Shown in pieces: positions 33,706-42,211 of a stretch of DNA of 64,000 nucleotides (position 1 is the first letter of the stretch; each line of letters opens with the position of its first letter). Source of the stretch: Earliella scabrosa (taxonomy: Eukaryota; Basidiomycota; Agaricomycetes; Polyporales; Polyporaceae). The notes beneath the pieces are model-generated. The model saw only the letters and a program-made list of their open reading frames with translations, was not told the DNA's origin and did not search any database. The stretch is from assembly GCA_022605405.1 (NCBI GenBank), contig JABYQQ010000027.1, forward strand, positions 1-64,000, read 5' to 3'. Made by a program: the position numbers and the translations under genes.

Positions 33706-36700
33706 CTACGCGTGGGTAGGAGGAGCGTCCGCAAAGGTGAACGCCGTGGGATGCTGCTCAAGGAAGTCCATGATGAGCGGGAACGGGTCGAGCTCCCCGA
33801 GGTAGTCATCCCACGTCAGGGAGTAGGGAGCGCGAGGATAGAAGGTGCATCGGTCGAAGACGTGCCGCCGAGTCTGGAGCTCGGGTCGGTCGCAGGAGCA
33901 GTGCGTGGGTTGGTCAGGGAAGAAGCGTAGGCGATACGCCCCGATTGGCGAATGATCAGTGAGACAGCGGACCATGCGCGCACACAGCGACTTGGACGCG
34001 CCGGTCCGCTTCAAGGGGAAATTGCCAGTGTGTGTAACAACGCGGAGAGCGGGGTGCTGGGGATAGCGGCGGCCCCAGTACTTGGGACCTCGCGCCATAT
34101 CTCTCCAGTCCTCGCGCGCATTGTCGGTCACGATGAAGCGACCGTAAGTGAGAGAGACGGGACATGGTCTGGGTAGAGCGACAGCGGGGTCATTGACTGC
34201 CAGCCCCACCGCTTCGTCAATACGCTCATTGAGCTCCACATCCCGGTGTGAGGGGCAGTAGGAGAAGACAAGCTTTCGGGCCGGGTCTCCATCCAGCCAC
34301 GCGCGAATGTTCGCACACGCCTTGAGAGAAACACTCTGGCCGGCGTGTAAGTGCGGTTCCAAGATGGTCTTGACTGCGGACTCGCCGTCGGAGAAGATGT
34401 GGATCGTGTTGAAACCGGCACCACAGGCATAGGCAATTGCCATGCCAAGAGCAACCAGTTCTGCATCGTAGCTGAGGGAGCGACCAGTGGCGGCCATGCG
34501 AGCGTGTATCCGGACGGAGCCGTGGTATGCGTGGTATCCGGCTGCGGACTTCGCAAGCATGGGAAAGGCGCTGCCATCGGTGAATAAGTACAGCGTGTCC
34601 GGGTCATCCCGGCATGCTTGAATACGAGGGAGGAGTACATTTGTGATCCACGTGTCGAGCTCCGCAGACCGTTTCTTTGGGTGCTCGAGTAGGAATCGGA
34701 TTCGGTCCCCATGGGTGTCGACGAGGCGCCGGCCGGGACGACACTCCGGGTGTAGTGGGTCGAATGACTCGGTGACTATGCCGAAGTGTTCGGGTGCATG
34801 CGAGAGAGGGAGAGTGTCGGCAGGCTTGGGGAGCTCGGCCGTAAACCGGATGAATGGAGCACCGTCAGATGGTCCAAGGCGGGTGGGGAAAAGGGCAGCC
34901 AGCGGGTGCGAGGCCATAAGGGTGCGGATGCGCAAGAAGTAGCGTTCCTGCAGCTTCCGTACATAGAGTCCGATGGGCATTACCCCACCAAATGCTTCCA
35001 GTGCGCCAGCGGGTGAAGTCCGGAAGCCGCCAGTGATCCAGCGCATGGCGTCGTTGTGCGCCGTGCGGAGTGGGGCCATGCGCGTCTTGGAGCGCGCTGT
35101 GTACCACACCTGACAGCCGTAGGTCATGAGTGGCAGGACGCAGGATATATATAGCTTTCGCTTCTGGGGAGGGGAGAGGCCGCGGACAGAGTTGCCAAGC
35201 ATCAGCATCGATTGAACTGTCGAGCGGGCAGCCTGTGCGTAGTACTTGATGTGGTGCTGAAAGGTCAGCTCGGAGTCGAGAAAGACCCCAAGCCACTTCC
35301 AGACCTTCTTCGGCTTGAGCGGGCGATGTCGATCGAATGGTCCACGCATAAGGCGAATGTCAAGCGGCTTGTGCTCCTTGCGTAGCCGCGCGGAGATGAA
35401 GTGGCATGCCTCAGTCTTCTCGTGCTCGACTACAAGCCCGAGTTGACCAAGCACATGCTCCGCCTTGTGATATGCCTCCACAAGGAGGAAGTTGTTGATG
35501 GCAATGTGGTCCGAGGTGGCCGTGAACAGTCCGTCGTCGACATAGAACTTGAGGTCGACTTCGGCCTGCGTAGTGGAGACAGGAAACAGCACATGAAGAG
35601 CCGGTGAGATGTAGATGTTCGAGAGGACAGGTGACAGCCCAGACCCCTGACCCACCCCGACGCCTGGAGCAACAAAGTCCGGAGACTGAGCGTTGCCCCA
35701 CACGAAAGACGTGGAGCGTCCCGAAAGATACGAACGGAAGAACGCAACATATGCCCGGTTGAACCCATAGCGCTGGAGTATGCGAGCCAGCATCTCGTGC
35801 TGGACTGAGGGGAAAAACTGGGCGACGTCAAAGGCTAGACACGACGTCACTAGACCCTGACGCCACCCCATGCGGATGTGATGGACAAGGGAAGACACCG
35901 CGTCCACAGTAGAATGCTGCTTGGTGCCTCCAAACTGGTTTGGGTGGAGTAGCCCAAACTTGTTGCACTCGAAGTGAAGGCGCTCCGCCAAGATGCGTTC
36001 CGCAAGTTTGCCAACGCAGCTTAGAAGTACGATGGGACGATATGCCTTAATGCGCGAGTAGTCGGCTTTGTGGGGCTTCGGGATGACAACTGAGACAGCT
36101 CGCTTAAACTGCTCCGGCCAGTATCCAAGCGCCAGACAGGCGTTGAATATCGCCAGCAGAATCGCAGCGAAGTGCCGATCGCCAACGAGAGAGCGAAGAT
36201 GAGACCACCTTATGTGATCCCATCCCGGTGCAGAGTTGCGCGCCTCCTTGAGAGCATCTTGAAGTTCGCGGTCTGATATTGGTGGGCAGTCGCGCTCCTC
36301 TCGCGCGTCTACCTGATCAAGAATAGAGAAGTCGACCGTACGGTCAACTGCTGCATGGAAAGTCGAGTCAAGCGCCGTCCATAGTTCCTCCTGGGTCCGG
36401 ACCGGATGGTCCCCATGAACGATGCCCGAGTACATAGGAAGGGCGCGCGGGCGAGTCCAGGACATCAAGTCCCAAACCCGCTTCCTTGTTTCCGCGACCT
36501 CTGTAATGCGCTCGTCGAAGAACTTGCGCTTCGCTGCACGCAGGGTGGCGAGATACGCACGCCGAGCGAGGTGCGCGCGATCGCGCGCTGCATGCACAAG
36601 CGCAGCATGACGTATGCGCTCTGCAAGGTCTGCACCCCTGGGATAGTGGCGCGCAATGACGCGCACTTCGTTGATGGCCAGGCGGAAACCCTCGCGCGCA

Positions 36701-37671
36701 TCTGCGCACTCGTTATTCCACCATGAGTTGGATTTGTGAGAGAAGCGACGTGGACGCGCGTGATCATTCCACGCTGCCGCTATGGCTGCAAAGAGCTGAT
36801 CCACCCGCTCCTGCAGTGCTACGAGGCTTGTGATTGGATCTGCTGAGATGGCCTCGGAGCGCTGGCGAATGTCCTCGAGGAACTTTTGCTCCTCCTCGGA
36901 ACGAATGGGAATAGTGGGAGCCCCTTCCAGCGCCCACACAGTGGTAGGCAGCTTGACGCGAAGGGGGACATGGTCAGACGGGCCCATGTCATCATATAGA
37001 AGCTCGAGCTGGGGGATGAATAGACCGGCGGGAACGGCAGCCAGGTCGATGACAGTCGACCGCCCAGACCCGTGTGGATAATGAGTGGCAGCACCTGGGG
37101 TGTTGATGATTGTCAGGCCCAGGTTGTCAAACAAGGACGTGACACTATGCACGCGTTCTGCGCTATCGGATGGATACTCCGGATCCCACAGAACGCTGTG
37201 CGTGTTGAAATCGCCGCCGATGCAGTCAAGCGCAGGCAGCTCGTGGATGATGCGGTGCAGGTAACGCACCGCCTCGTTGTGTACGTCATTGTAGACGTTG
37301 AGGATCTGAATGGGTTCCGCATCAGCACGCAGTGTGAGGGAGAGAAGCATACAGTCCCGGTGCGAGACCGACGCATGGAGACGGGAGATCGCATTCACGA
37401 GACGCCGGTTGACATAGCACGCCACCCGGGACTCGTACTGGGGAACAAGCAGCTGCCAGTTCGGATGAATGACAGTGCCATACAGCCAGCCCTCGACGAC
37501 ACGCTCGTGTGGCCCCACGTCGGCCGTCGAAGCAACAGGCTTGAGACGCCCGTGCCAGGGTTCCTGGACACAGAAGACATCACACGAAGAGGCAAAACTC
37601 TCCAGCATGGAAGATGTCTGCGCATTGGAGCGGTTCACATTCTGATATACAACAGAAAGCTGGGACAACAT
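33706..37671 (-). CDS. LINE ORF2: endonuclease, reverse transcriptase, RNase H
   Basis: 1,321 aa from ATG 37671 (MLSQLSVVYQNVNRS). The protein nicks target DNA and primes cDNA synthesis there. The AP-like endonuclease (about 5-240) shows QNVN, VQEPW, GGDFNTHSVLWD and PSDHVPL. The reverse transcriptase (about 500-770) shows PKPHKADYSRIKAYRPI, AFDVAQFFPSV, GVGQGSGLSPVLSN and the catalytic FYVDDG at about 707. RNase H (about 1025-1160) shows FTDGSAF, DAELVALG, FSDGESAV and the CPSHRDVELNERID region, so all acidic catalytic residues appear present. A C-terminal Cys/His motif (HCSCDRPE...HVFDRC) lies near 1255. It follows ORF1 in the same frame after TGA-CTC, which implies readthrough or reinitiation. 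No frameshift or stop is seen. Confidence 0.95.
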   Translation of the reverse strand: MLSQLSVVYQNVNRSNAQTSSMLESFASSCDVFCVQEPWHGRLKPVASTADVGPHERVVEGWLYGTVIHPNWQLLVPQYESRVACYVNRRLVNAISRLHASVSHRDCMLLSLTLRADAEPIQILNVYNDVHNEAVRYLHRIIHELPALDCIGGDFNTHSVLWDPEYPSDSAERVHSVTSLFDNLGLTIINTPGAATHYPHGSGRSTVIDLAAVPAGLFIPQLELLYDDMGPSDHVPLRVKLPTTVWALEGAPTIPIRSEEEQKFLEDIRQRSEAISADPITSLVALQERVDQLFAAIAAAWNDHARPRRFSHKSNSWWNNECADAREGFRLAINEVRVIARHYPRGADLAERIRHAALVHAARDRAHLARRAYLATLRAAKRKFFDERITEVAETRKRVWDLMSWTRPRALPMYSGIVHGDHPVRTQEELWTALDSTFHAAVDRTVDFSILDQVDAREERDCPPISDRELQDALKEARNSAPGWDHIRWSHLRSLVGDRHFAAILLAIFNACLALGYWPEQFKRAVSVVIPKPHKADYSRIKAYRPIVLLSCVGKLAERILAERLHFECNKFGLLHPNQFGGTKQHSTVDAVSSLVHHIRMGWRQGLVTSCLAFDVAQFFPSVQHEMLARILQRYGFNRAYVAFFRSYLSGRSTSFVWGNAQSPDFVAPGVGVGQGSGLSPVLSNIYISPALHVLFPVSTTQAEVDLKFYVDDGLFTATSDHIAINNFLLVEAYHKAEHVLGQLGLVVEHEKTEACHFISARLRKEHKPLDIRLMRGPFDRHRPLKPKKVWKWLGVFLDSELTFQHHIKYYAQAARSTVQSMLMLGNSVRGLSPPQKRKLYISCVLPLMTYGCQVWYTARSKTRMAPLRTAHNDAMRWITGGFRTSPAGALEAFGGVMPIGLYVRKLQERYFLRIRTLMASHPLAALFPTRLGPSDGAPFIRFTAELPKPADTLPLSHAPEHFGIVTESFDPLHPECRPGRRLVDTHGDRIRFLLEHPKKRSAELDTWITNVLLPRIQACRDDPDTLYLFTDGSAFPMLAKSAAGYHAYHGSVRIHARMAATGRSLSYDAELVALGMAIAYACGAGFNTIHIFSDGESAVKTILEPHLHAGQSVSLKACANIRAWLDGDPARKLVFSYCPSHRDVELNERIDEAVGLAVNDPAVALPRPCPVSLTYGRFIVTDNAREDWRDMARGPKYWGRRYPQHPALRVVTHTGNFPLKRTGASKSLCARMVRCLTDHSPIGAYRLRFFPDQPTHCSCDRPELQTRRHVFDRCTFYPRAPYSLTWDDYLGELDPFPLIMDFLEQHPTAFTFADAPPTHA

Positions 37672-37674
37672 GAG

Positions 37675-39795
37675 TCACGTCTGCATTTCCACATCACCTC
37701 CACCCCTTTCCGTCTGACCGCGCTCGCGCCGACGACCTGACTGTGAAAGAGGTGAGAGGGGGACGACGGTGGTCGGGCCAAAACGCACCTGACGTCCTTG
37801 AGACGGACCAGCTGTGGAGCGCGGTCCCTCCCGGGACCTGCTCTGTGGGGAAGGCTCACCGCCCCGACGCTCCGTACGGGGAGGGCGGTTCGCGTTGTGC
37901 GCATAGATCCAACTCGCGTCGGAACGGTTTTGGACGAACTCGCAGGTGGCGTGGGTGGCGGGATGAGGACCACCACAGTTCGCACACCGGAAGTGGGTGC
38001 AGGCCTCGTTGGCGGGCCTATCCTGGCAACAGGTTGTGAACTGGCGGTGCTGCTTCGCGGTGTGCTCACCGGCGCACACTTCGCAGATGCTATACGACAG
38101 GGTGCACTTCCGCCAGAAGTGGCCGAACGTGAAGCATCGCGTGCACTGAGGCAGCGACGCTTTGTCATCGAGGACGATTGGGGCCACAGGGCCCACCGAG
38201 AACAGAATAGATTTGTGCTTGAGGGCCCGCTCGACGGTCCCTTGCGCGTCGTCGGTCAGCTCGACCACAAGCATATTGTTCGGGCGCCGGTGGTCGGTAA
38301 CGGTCCAGCGAATGTCGGTGATGCGACCTTGGTACTCGCTCCATGCAGCCGAGGCTTTGAGGGGCGCCGCAGCCGTCTGAGGGTCGATGTCATGGTCGTG
38401 ATCGTCGATGGACTGAATGCCGCGGAAGCCAAAGCAGACCCGGAAGCGGTGCCGGGACACCGTTAACGAGTGCTGCGAGACGTTGCAGGCAGTAGCGAGG
38501 GCTTCACGGATGATGGGGAAGGCGGAGTCAGGGGGGACGGAGGTGAAGACAAGCGTGAGATTGCCTGTCGTTCCGAAGTGGGAGTCCTCAATGTCAAGCC
38601 TGGAGATGTCGCCCTCGGGCGCACCAGCCAGCCTGTCTTTGATGCGCTCAGCCAGCCAGCCCGGGAGTGGGCGGAGGTCAGGCGGGATTGGAGGGGAGAA
38701 GTGAACGTAGATCTTCTTGGGAAGCTTGCGTTGCGCCCTGGTCTTCTTCTTCTTCCTTCTCGGGGCAGCCGGCCCCGGGGAGGAGAGGCGAGAGGCAAGA
38801 TCAAAGCGGAGGGGAGGGACGGACGAGGCCATGGTGCGTGGCGTCGCCCGGGAGATTTCGGACGCGCGGGAGGGCGCGCGGGAGGGCTCGGTGATACGAG
38901 ACGGCGCCATCGAAGCGGCGCGCGAGGGGGCGCGCGAGGGAGCGCGTGAGGAAGTGGGGGGAGGGTCGCCATAGACAGCCTGGTACGTTTCGACCAGCTC
39001 GGCGTAGGACAGCTCCACGCCGCAGACCTGGAGGTGGTAGTCGCGCAGCTCGCGGAGCTTCGCGTAGTAGTCCGAGGGAGGCGGGGACGTTGAGGGAGCC
39101 GACGACGTGCTTGGAGCCCGGGGCCGCTTGGTGGCAGCCTTCGCGGGTCCCTGCACGGAGCTCGAGCCGTCGTTGCTCGCCCGGGAAGGGGAACGCGCAA
39201 CTTCGGCCCACGATGGACCGGGAGGGGTCCTGGAACGCGGCGTCGGAGACGGGGCGGGATCTGGAGTCTTGGCCGGCGGCTGCTGCTGTGCAGCCTTGAT
39301 GTCATCAAGCTCGCGCGTCACGCGCTCGAGCTTGTCCTGGAGACCGGCAGTTGCTGAGTTGACGTGGAGGCCGGAGCGAAAGGTATCCGCCAGAAGGCCG
39401 TTGAGGGAGTCGAGGGAGCATGCGAGGTGATGGTAGGCGAGGTTTGTCAGGCGCGGGGATAGGTCCTGCTCCTGCGCGATGTTTTTGCGGTATCCTAGGA
39501 GGAAGTCCCGCATTGCGGAGACAGAGCGCGCCATGGCATCAGTGATTCCAAGCAGTCCGTCCTCAGCGACGAAGTCGCCCACGGACAGGTACTTAGAATC
39601 CATCTGCCAGTCGCTAGAGGGAGCGTCAGCGGGGGATGGGGAGCGAGGAGTCAGCTCACGCGTTTCCTGCACGTCCTCCATCTCCGCGGAAGGGTTCATG
39701 TCGTCCAGTCCCGTCTGGGACTGCGAGAAGTCTTCGGGGGGTTCGGGAGTGCGACGGCGTGAACCCGGGGGTGACGACGTCGCACGCCGCTTCAT
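37675..39795 (-). CDS. LINE ORF1: gag-like nucleic-acid-binding protein with zinc knuckles
   Basis: 706 aa from ATG 39795 (MKRRATSSPPGSRRR). It is expected to coat LINE RNA. The N-terminal 130 residues are basic then acidic and disordered. A short heptad-like helix (LQDKLERVTRELDDIK) at about 155-172 could mediate oligomerisation. Long Ser/Pro/Arg-rich stretches with repeated SRAPSRA words follow. The C-terminal domain carries three knuckles: CTRCFTFGHFWRKC (about 553), CEVCAGEHTAKQH (about 575) and CANCGGPHPATHATC (about 603). The region about 360-520 is globular in character (HSLTVSRHRFRVCF). The stop is TGA at 37677-37675, one codon before the ORF2 ATG. Confidence 0.92.
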   Translation of the reverse strand: MKRRATSSPPGSRRRTPEPPEDFSQSQTGLDDMNPSAEMEDVQETRELTPRSPSPADAPSSDWQMDSKYLSVGDFVAEDGLLGITDAMARSVSAMRDFLLGYRKNIAQEQDLSPRLTNLAYHHLACSLDSLNGLLADTFRSGLHVNSATAGLQDKLERVTRELDDIKAAQQQPPAKTPDPAPSPTPRSRTPPGPSWAEVARSPSRASNDGSSSVQGPAKAATKRPRAPSTSSAPSTSPPPSDYYAKLRELRDYHLQVCGVELSYAELVETYQAVYGDPPPTSSRAPSRAPSRAASMAPSRITEPSRAPSRASEISRATPRTMASSVPPLRFDLASRLSSPGPAAPRRKKKKTRAQRKLPKKIYVHFSPPIPPDLRPLPGWLAERIKDRLAGAPEGDISRLDIEDSHFGTTGNLTLVFTSVPPDSAFPIIREALATACNVSQHSLTVSRHRFRVCFGFRGIQSIDDHDHDIDPQTAAAPLKASAAWSEYQGRITDIRWTVTDHRRPNNMLVVELTDDAQGTVERALKHKSILFSVGPVAPIVLDDKASLPQCTRCFTFGHFWRKCTLSYSICEVCAGEHTAKQHRQFTTCCQDRPANEACTHFRCANCGGPHPATHATCEFVQNRSDASWIYAHNANRPPRTERRGGEPSPQSRSREGPRSTAGPSQGRQVRFGPTTVVPLSPLSQSGRRRERGQTERGGGDVEMQT

Positions 39796-40001
39796 GGAGG
39801 AAGGTCTTGTCGGGCGTGTATCGATTTGCCCAACTGGGTCGAAGCGGGCGCTGCGGTTGTGTTTCTGTGGAAGCCCTTCGGGGCCTTTAGCACTCGGAGG
39901 GGCCGTTTTACGACGAATGGGAAGAGGGGGAGAAGGAAGGGGCTACGTGGGTGACCGGCGCTTATTCGAAGATGATGGTGGTACGGGTGCAAGATGGATT
40001 G

Positions 40002-40016
40002 TAGAGGGTGGGACTC
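40002..40016. repeat. Target-site duplication, right copy
   Basis: Identical 15 bp to 33495-33509. It marks the 5' end of the LINE at 40001. Confidence 0.95.
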
Positions 40017-40048
40017 GATTCTCGACTAAGTCTACGGACGTTGAGTAG
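40017..40048 (+). pseudogene. 3' part of the ORF interrupted by the LINE
   Basis: Continues the frame of 33449-33509 through the duplication to FSTKSTDVE and a TAG stop. It is separated from its 5' part by the LINE. Confidence 0.45.
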
Positions 40049-40083
40049 CGCCCAAATCGTCGCCGAAAAAGGCAAGGGCATTA

Positions 40084-40119
40084 GATCCTAACAAGTACAA
40101 ACAAACTTTATGCTGAGTT
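40084..40119 (-). repeat. Dispersed repeat, copy 2 (inverted relative to 30153)
   Basis: Its reverse complement matches 30153-30192 closely, with a 4-nt gap after AACTCAGCATAA and a T/C difference before TGTTAGGATC. It lies 83 bp beyond the LINE 5' end and is outside the element. Confidence 0.7.
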
Positions 40120-40162
40120 GGGCAGAAGAACTTTGTTGGCTTTCGAGGGACATCAGTAAAGG

Positions 40163-40394
40163 GGTTGCAACTCTGTGGTCTATTGGCCATCAGGAGTTGC
40201 AGCTGGTTGCAAGTCATGATGCCAAGGGGACGACAATGATGGGGCAGGAATTGCATTGCCCAAGGTGATGGATGATGTGATCAGCAAGGAGGACTTGAAA
40301 CTGGTTGCAAGTCCTCAGGCTGGTATTACAAAGCGTAAGGACAAACATAGATCATGAGGGCAATGTGTGGGAGTTGGAACCGGTTGCAACTCCC
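40163..40394. promoter_or_regulatory. Cluster of four GGTTGCAA sites, three of them dyad-like
   Basis: GGTTGCAASTC occurs at 40163, 40205, 40304 and 40383. At 40291-40314 it is the right half of an inverted repeat with arms GGACTTG and CAAGTCC. At 40369-40394 the arms are GGGAGTTG and CAACTCCC. At 40193-40215 the left arm GGAGTTG is imperfect. The right halves are always preceded by (C)YGG. Repeated spaced dyads suggest binding sites for a dimeric factor or the subterminal repeats of a mobile element; no gene can be assigned. Confidence 0.45.
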
Positions 40395-42211
40395 TGCGTT
40401 ATTAATAATTATGGAAGGAGAAGAAGAAGTAGGGAGGAGTGCCAGCGTCTTTTATCTTCCACTTCTTCCGCCACCACCTCACGCGCCTCGCCTCTCCTCT
40501 ACTTGTTCCTCGGGCTTCGAACATGCCAGTGTGTTACCGCAAGCAAAGAAGGATGAACGAAGGATAACCATAACCCCACAAGGCGATTCTGGTCAGACTG
40601 CACTGTCCATTGAGAGATCGACCACGCGGAGGAGGTGACCACGAGGAGGAGGTGGCATCGAGGACATTCGTCGGCGAGGGTGGGGGCACGACCATCGCGA
40701 ACATTCCATGCGCGTTGGATTACCACGTCCTTTCAGGTCCTTTCGCGTCCCGGTCAGACGTCTACCTCCCATCATCGCCGTCACCGGCTTCCTTGCCAGG
40801 CTCGCCTGCGCCCGCATTCGCATCCATCATCTTCGCCAGCATCTCATCCGAATCCCTCCACAAGTGTCCAAGTCACGCGTGCTCGACGAGGGCTCACAGG
40901 GAGGCAAGACCATCGCTAGCGACGCTCCCGCTGACGCTGCCATCAAACAGCGCCCCTCTGTCCAGCACGTCCCCGTCCTCAGACGCACCGGCGAGGTTGC
41001 ATGGACCGTGACCTGTGAGACGTAGTGCGAGGAGATCGTCAAGCTCCCTACGACTGCCCTCCCATCTTCGTAAGTCCCACCTGCGTGGATGCGCATCTTA
41101 GATGCTCATGCTGCGCTGTCGCACCCATAGAGCCCCGCTTCCCTGGCAATCCCCAAGGGCAGCATCCCCATCCTCAGCGGCTACCTGCCATGCCCCGCGC
41201 TGATGGTCAAGTACGGATGCGACCTGCACGCATCCGAGCACTTCGCGGGCATGCCCGACATCAGCCGTATCACAGACCGCATGTTGGCCGACTGTCGACA
41301 AGTACAAGATCCGCCCTCTAGTCTGACCGCGATCTGCGATGTCTGAGCACCACGTCGAGGACGATGCCCTGGACTCGCTTGCGCGCCCCAGACTGGCTGG
41401 AGCCGATAAGCCCGAGGCCTGGAACAAGCTAGTACAACGACCAGGCGGCACTGCGCGATCGTCGTCGACAGATGTTGGCAAACCGGAAGTGGGTCGTTCA
41501 TCGCGGCGCCATGTACACGAAGCGGGGGAGTGCACCTGTGTCATTCTTCGGGATTGACCCGGTGCTGTTCGTCCTCGTCCCGGCAGACAGGCAGGGAGCA
41601 CGAGAGGAACGGTATTAACGGCCTCCTACAGTATCTCGAGACGTACAAGAAACCATACGCAGTTCCCTTCTACACGCGCGACTGCACAATGCGGGATGAG
41701 ATCGTCTACCTCTCGCTCGTCGGCGTAGCACGGTGATTGCCACGTCTTTGGCTGTGTTTATGTCAATGTAGACTGACGACGTGCGATGCTTCCTCGCCCG
41801 GCCTCGCCCCCGTGTAGATGTCATCAACGTCTCTGCCGAATTCGGGTCTGCGTCATCAACACGCAGGTATGTCTCCTTCTTCAGCTTCCATCTAGGCTTC
41901 CTGTCGACGGGTAATCAGCAAGCGTCGACAGGTGGCCAGCAAGCCTCGACTTGGAGTCAGCAGGCGAAGGATCTTGCGGAGGAGCTCTGCTACAACCTCA
42001 CACGGTTGGCCCTGGTGCGTACAAAGAATCTTGAAACGAAGGATCTGTATCGACCGAAACCCGCAGATGCACGGAGCAGGCGAGGGCCTCAACATGCTCG
42101 CCTTCCCACTGTTGCTCGATACACTCTGTTACACACTAGATGGTGCGTCCTGTCCGCCTCCACGCCGTCTCTCTCGCGCTCACGCTCGAGATCCACCCAC
42201 AAGCCTCAGAG
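40395..42211. other. Gene-poor stretch with eroded coding sequence
   Basis: No intact gene. Codon-like segments in changing frames occur between about 40890 and 41740 (see the pseudogene entry). At 41915-41970 a short QQAS repeat (CAGCAAGC words about 24 bp apart) is found. Confidence 0.4.
41146..41740 (+). pseudogene. Eroded coding segments of unknown family
   Basis: Protein-like segments change frame without introns: IPKGSIPILSGYLPCPALM and DLHASEHFAGMPDIS (41146-41346), then ADKPEAWNKL (about 41401-41430), then KWVVHRGAMYTKRGS and FFGIDPVLFVLV (about 41487-41580), then KKPYAVPFYTRDC (about 41648). I do not recognise the parent family. The strong protein character and shifting frames argue for a decayed gene; alternatively an intron-rich gene that I failed to model. 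Confidence 0.3.

Larger units (their letters stand above)
33510..40001 (-). mobile_element. Full-length Tad/I-like LINE retrotransposon (6.5 kb)
   Basis: A non-LTR retrotransposon in minus orientation, 6,492 bp. On + it begins with 35 T (33510-33544), the poly(A) tail, and is bounded by a perfect 15-bp target-site duplication (33495-33509 and 40002-40016). Structure 5' to 3' on minus: 206-nt 5' UTR, ORF1 (39795-37675) with CCHC knuckles, ORF2 (37671-33706) with AP-type endonuclease, reverse transcriptase and RNase H, then a 161-nt 3' UTR and the tail. Both ORFs are open end to end. Endonuclease plus RNase H, together with a gag-like ORF1 bearing zinc knuckles, points to the Tad/I group seen in fungi. 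An untruncated element with a long tail and intact duplication means a recent, possibly still active, insertion. Confidence 0.95.

Noticed and set aside
37675..39795. Treating the LINE as an LTR retrotransposon or viral remnant because ORF1 is gag-like with zinc knuckles
   Set aside because: There are no LTRs, integrase or protease; poly(A), target-site duplication and AP endonuclease define a non-LTR element.
42140..42211. Upstream ATG at 42140 as the start of the unknown gene
   Set aside because: The 72 nt before MPVDS look like an intron (GTGCGT...CTCAG) and lack the character of the downstream protein.
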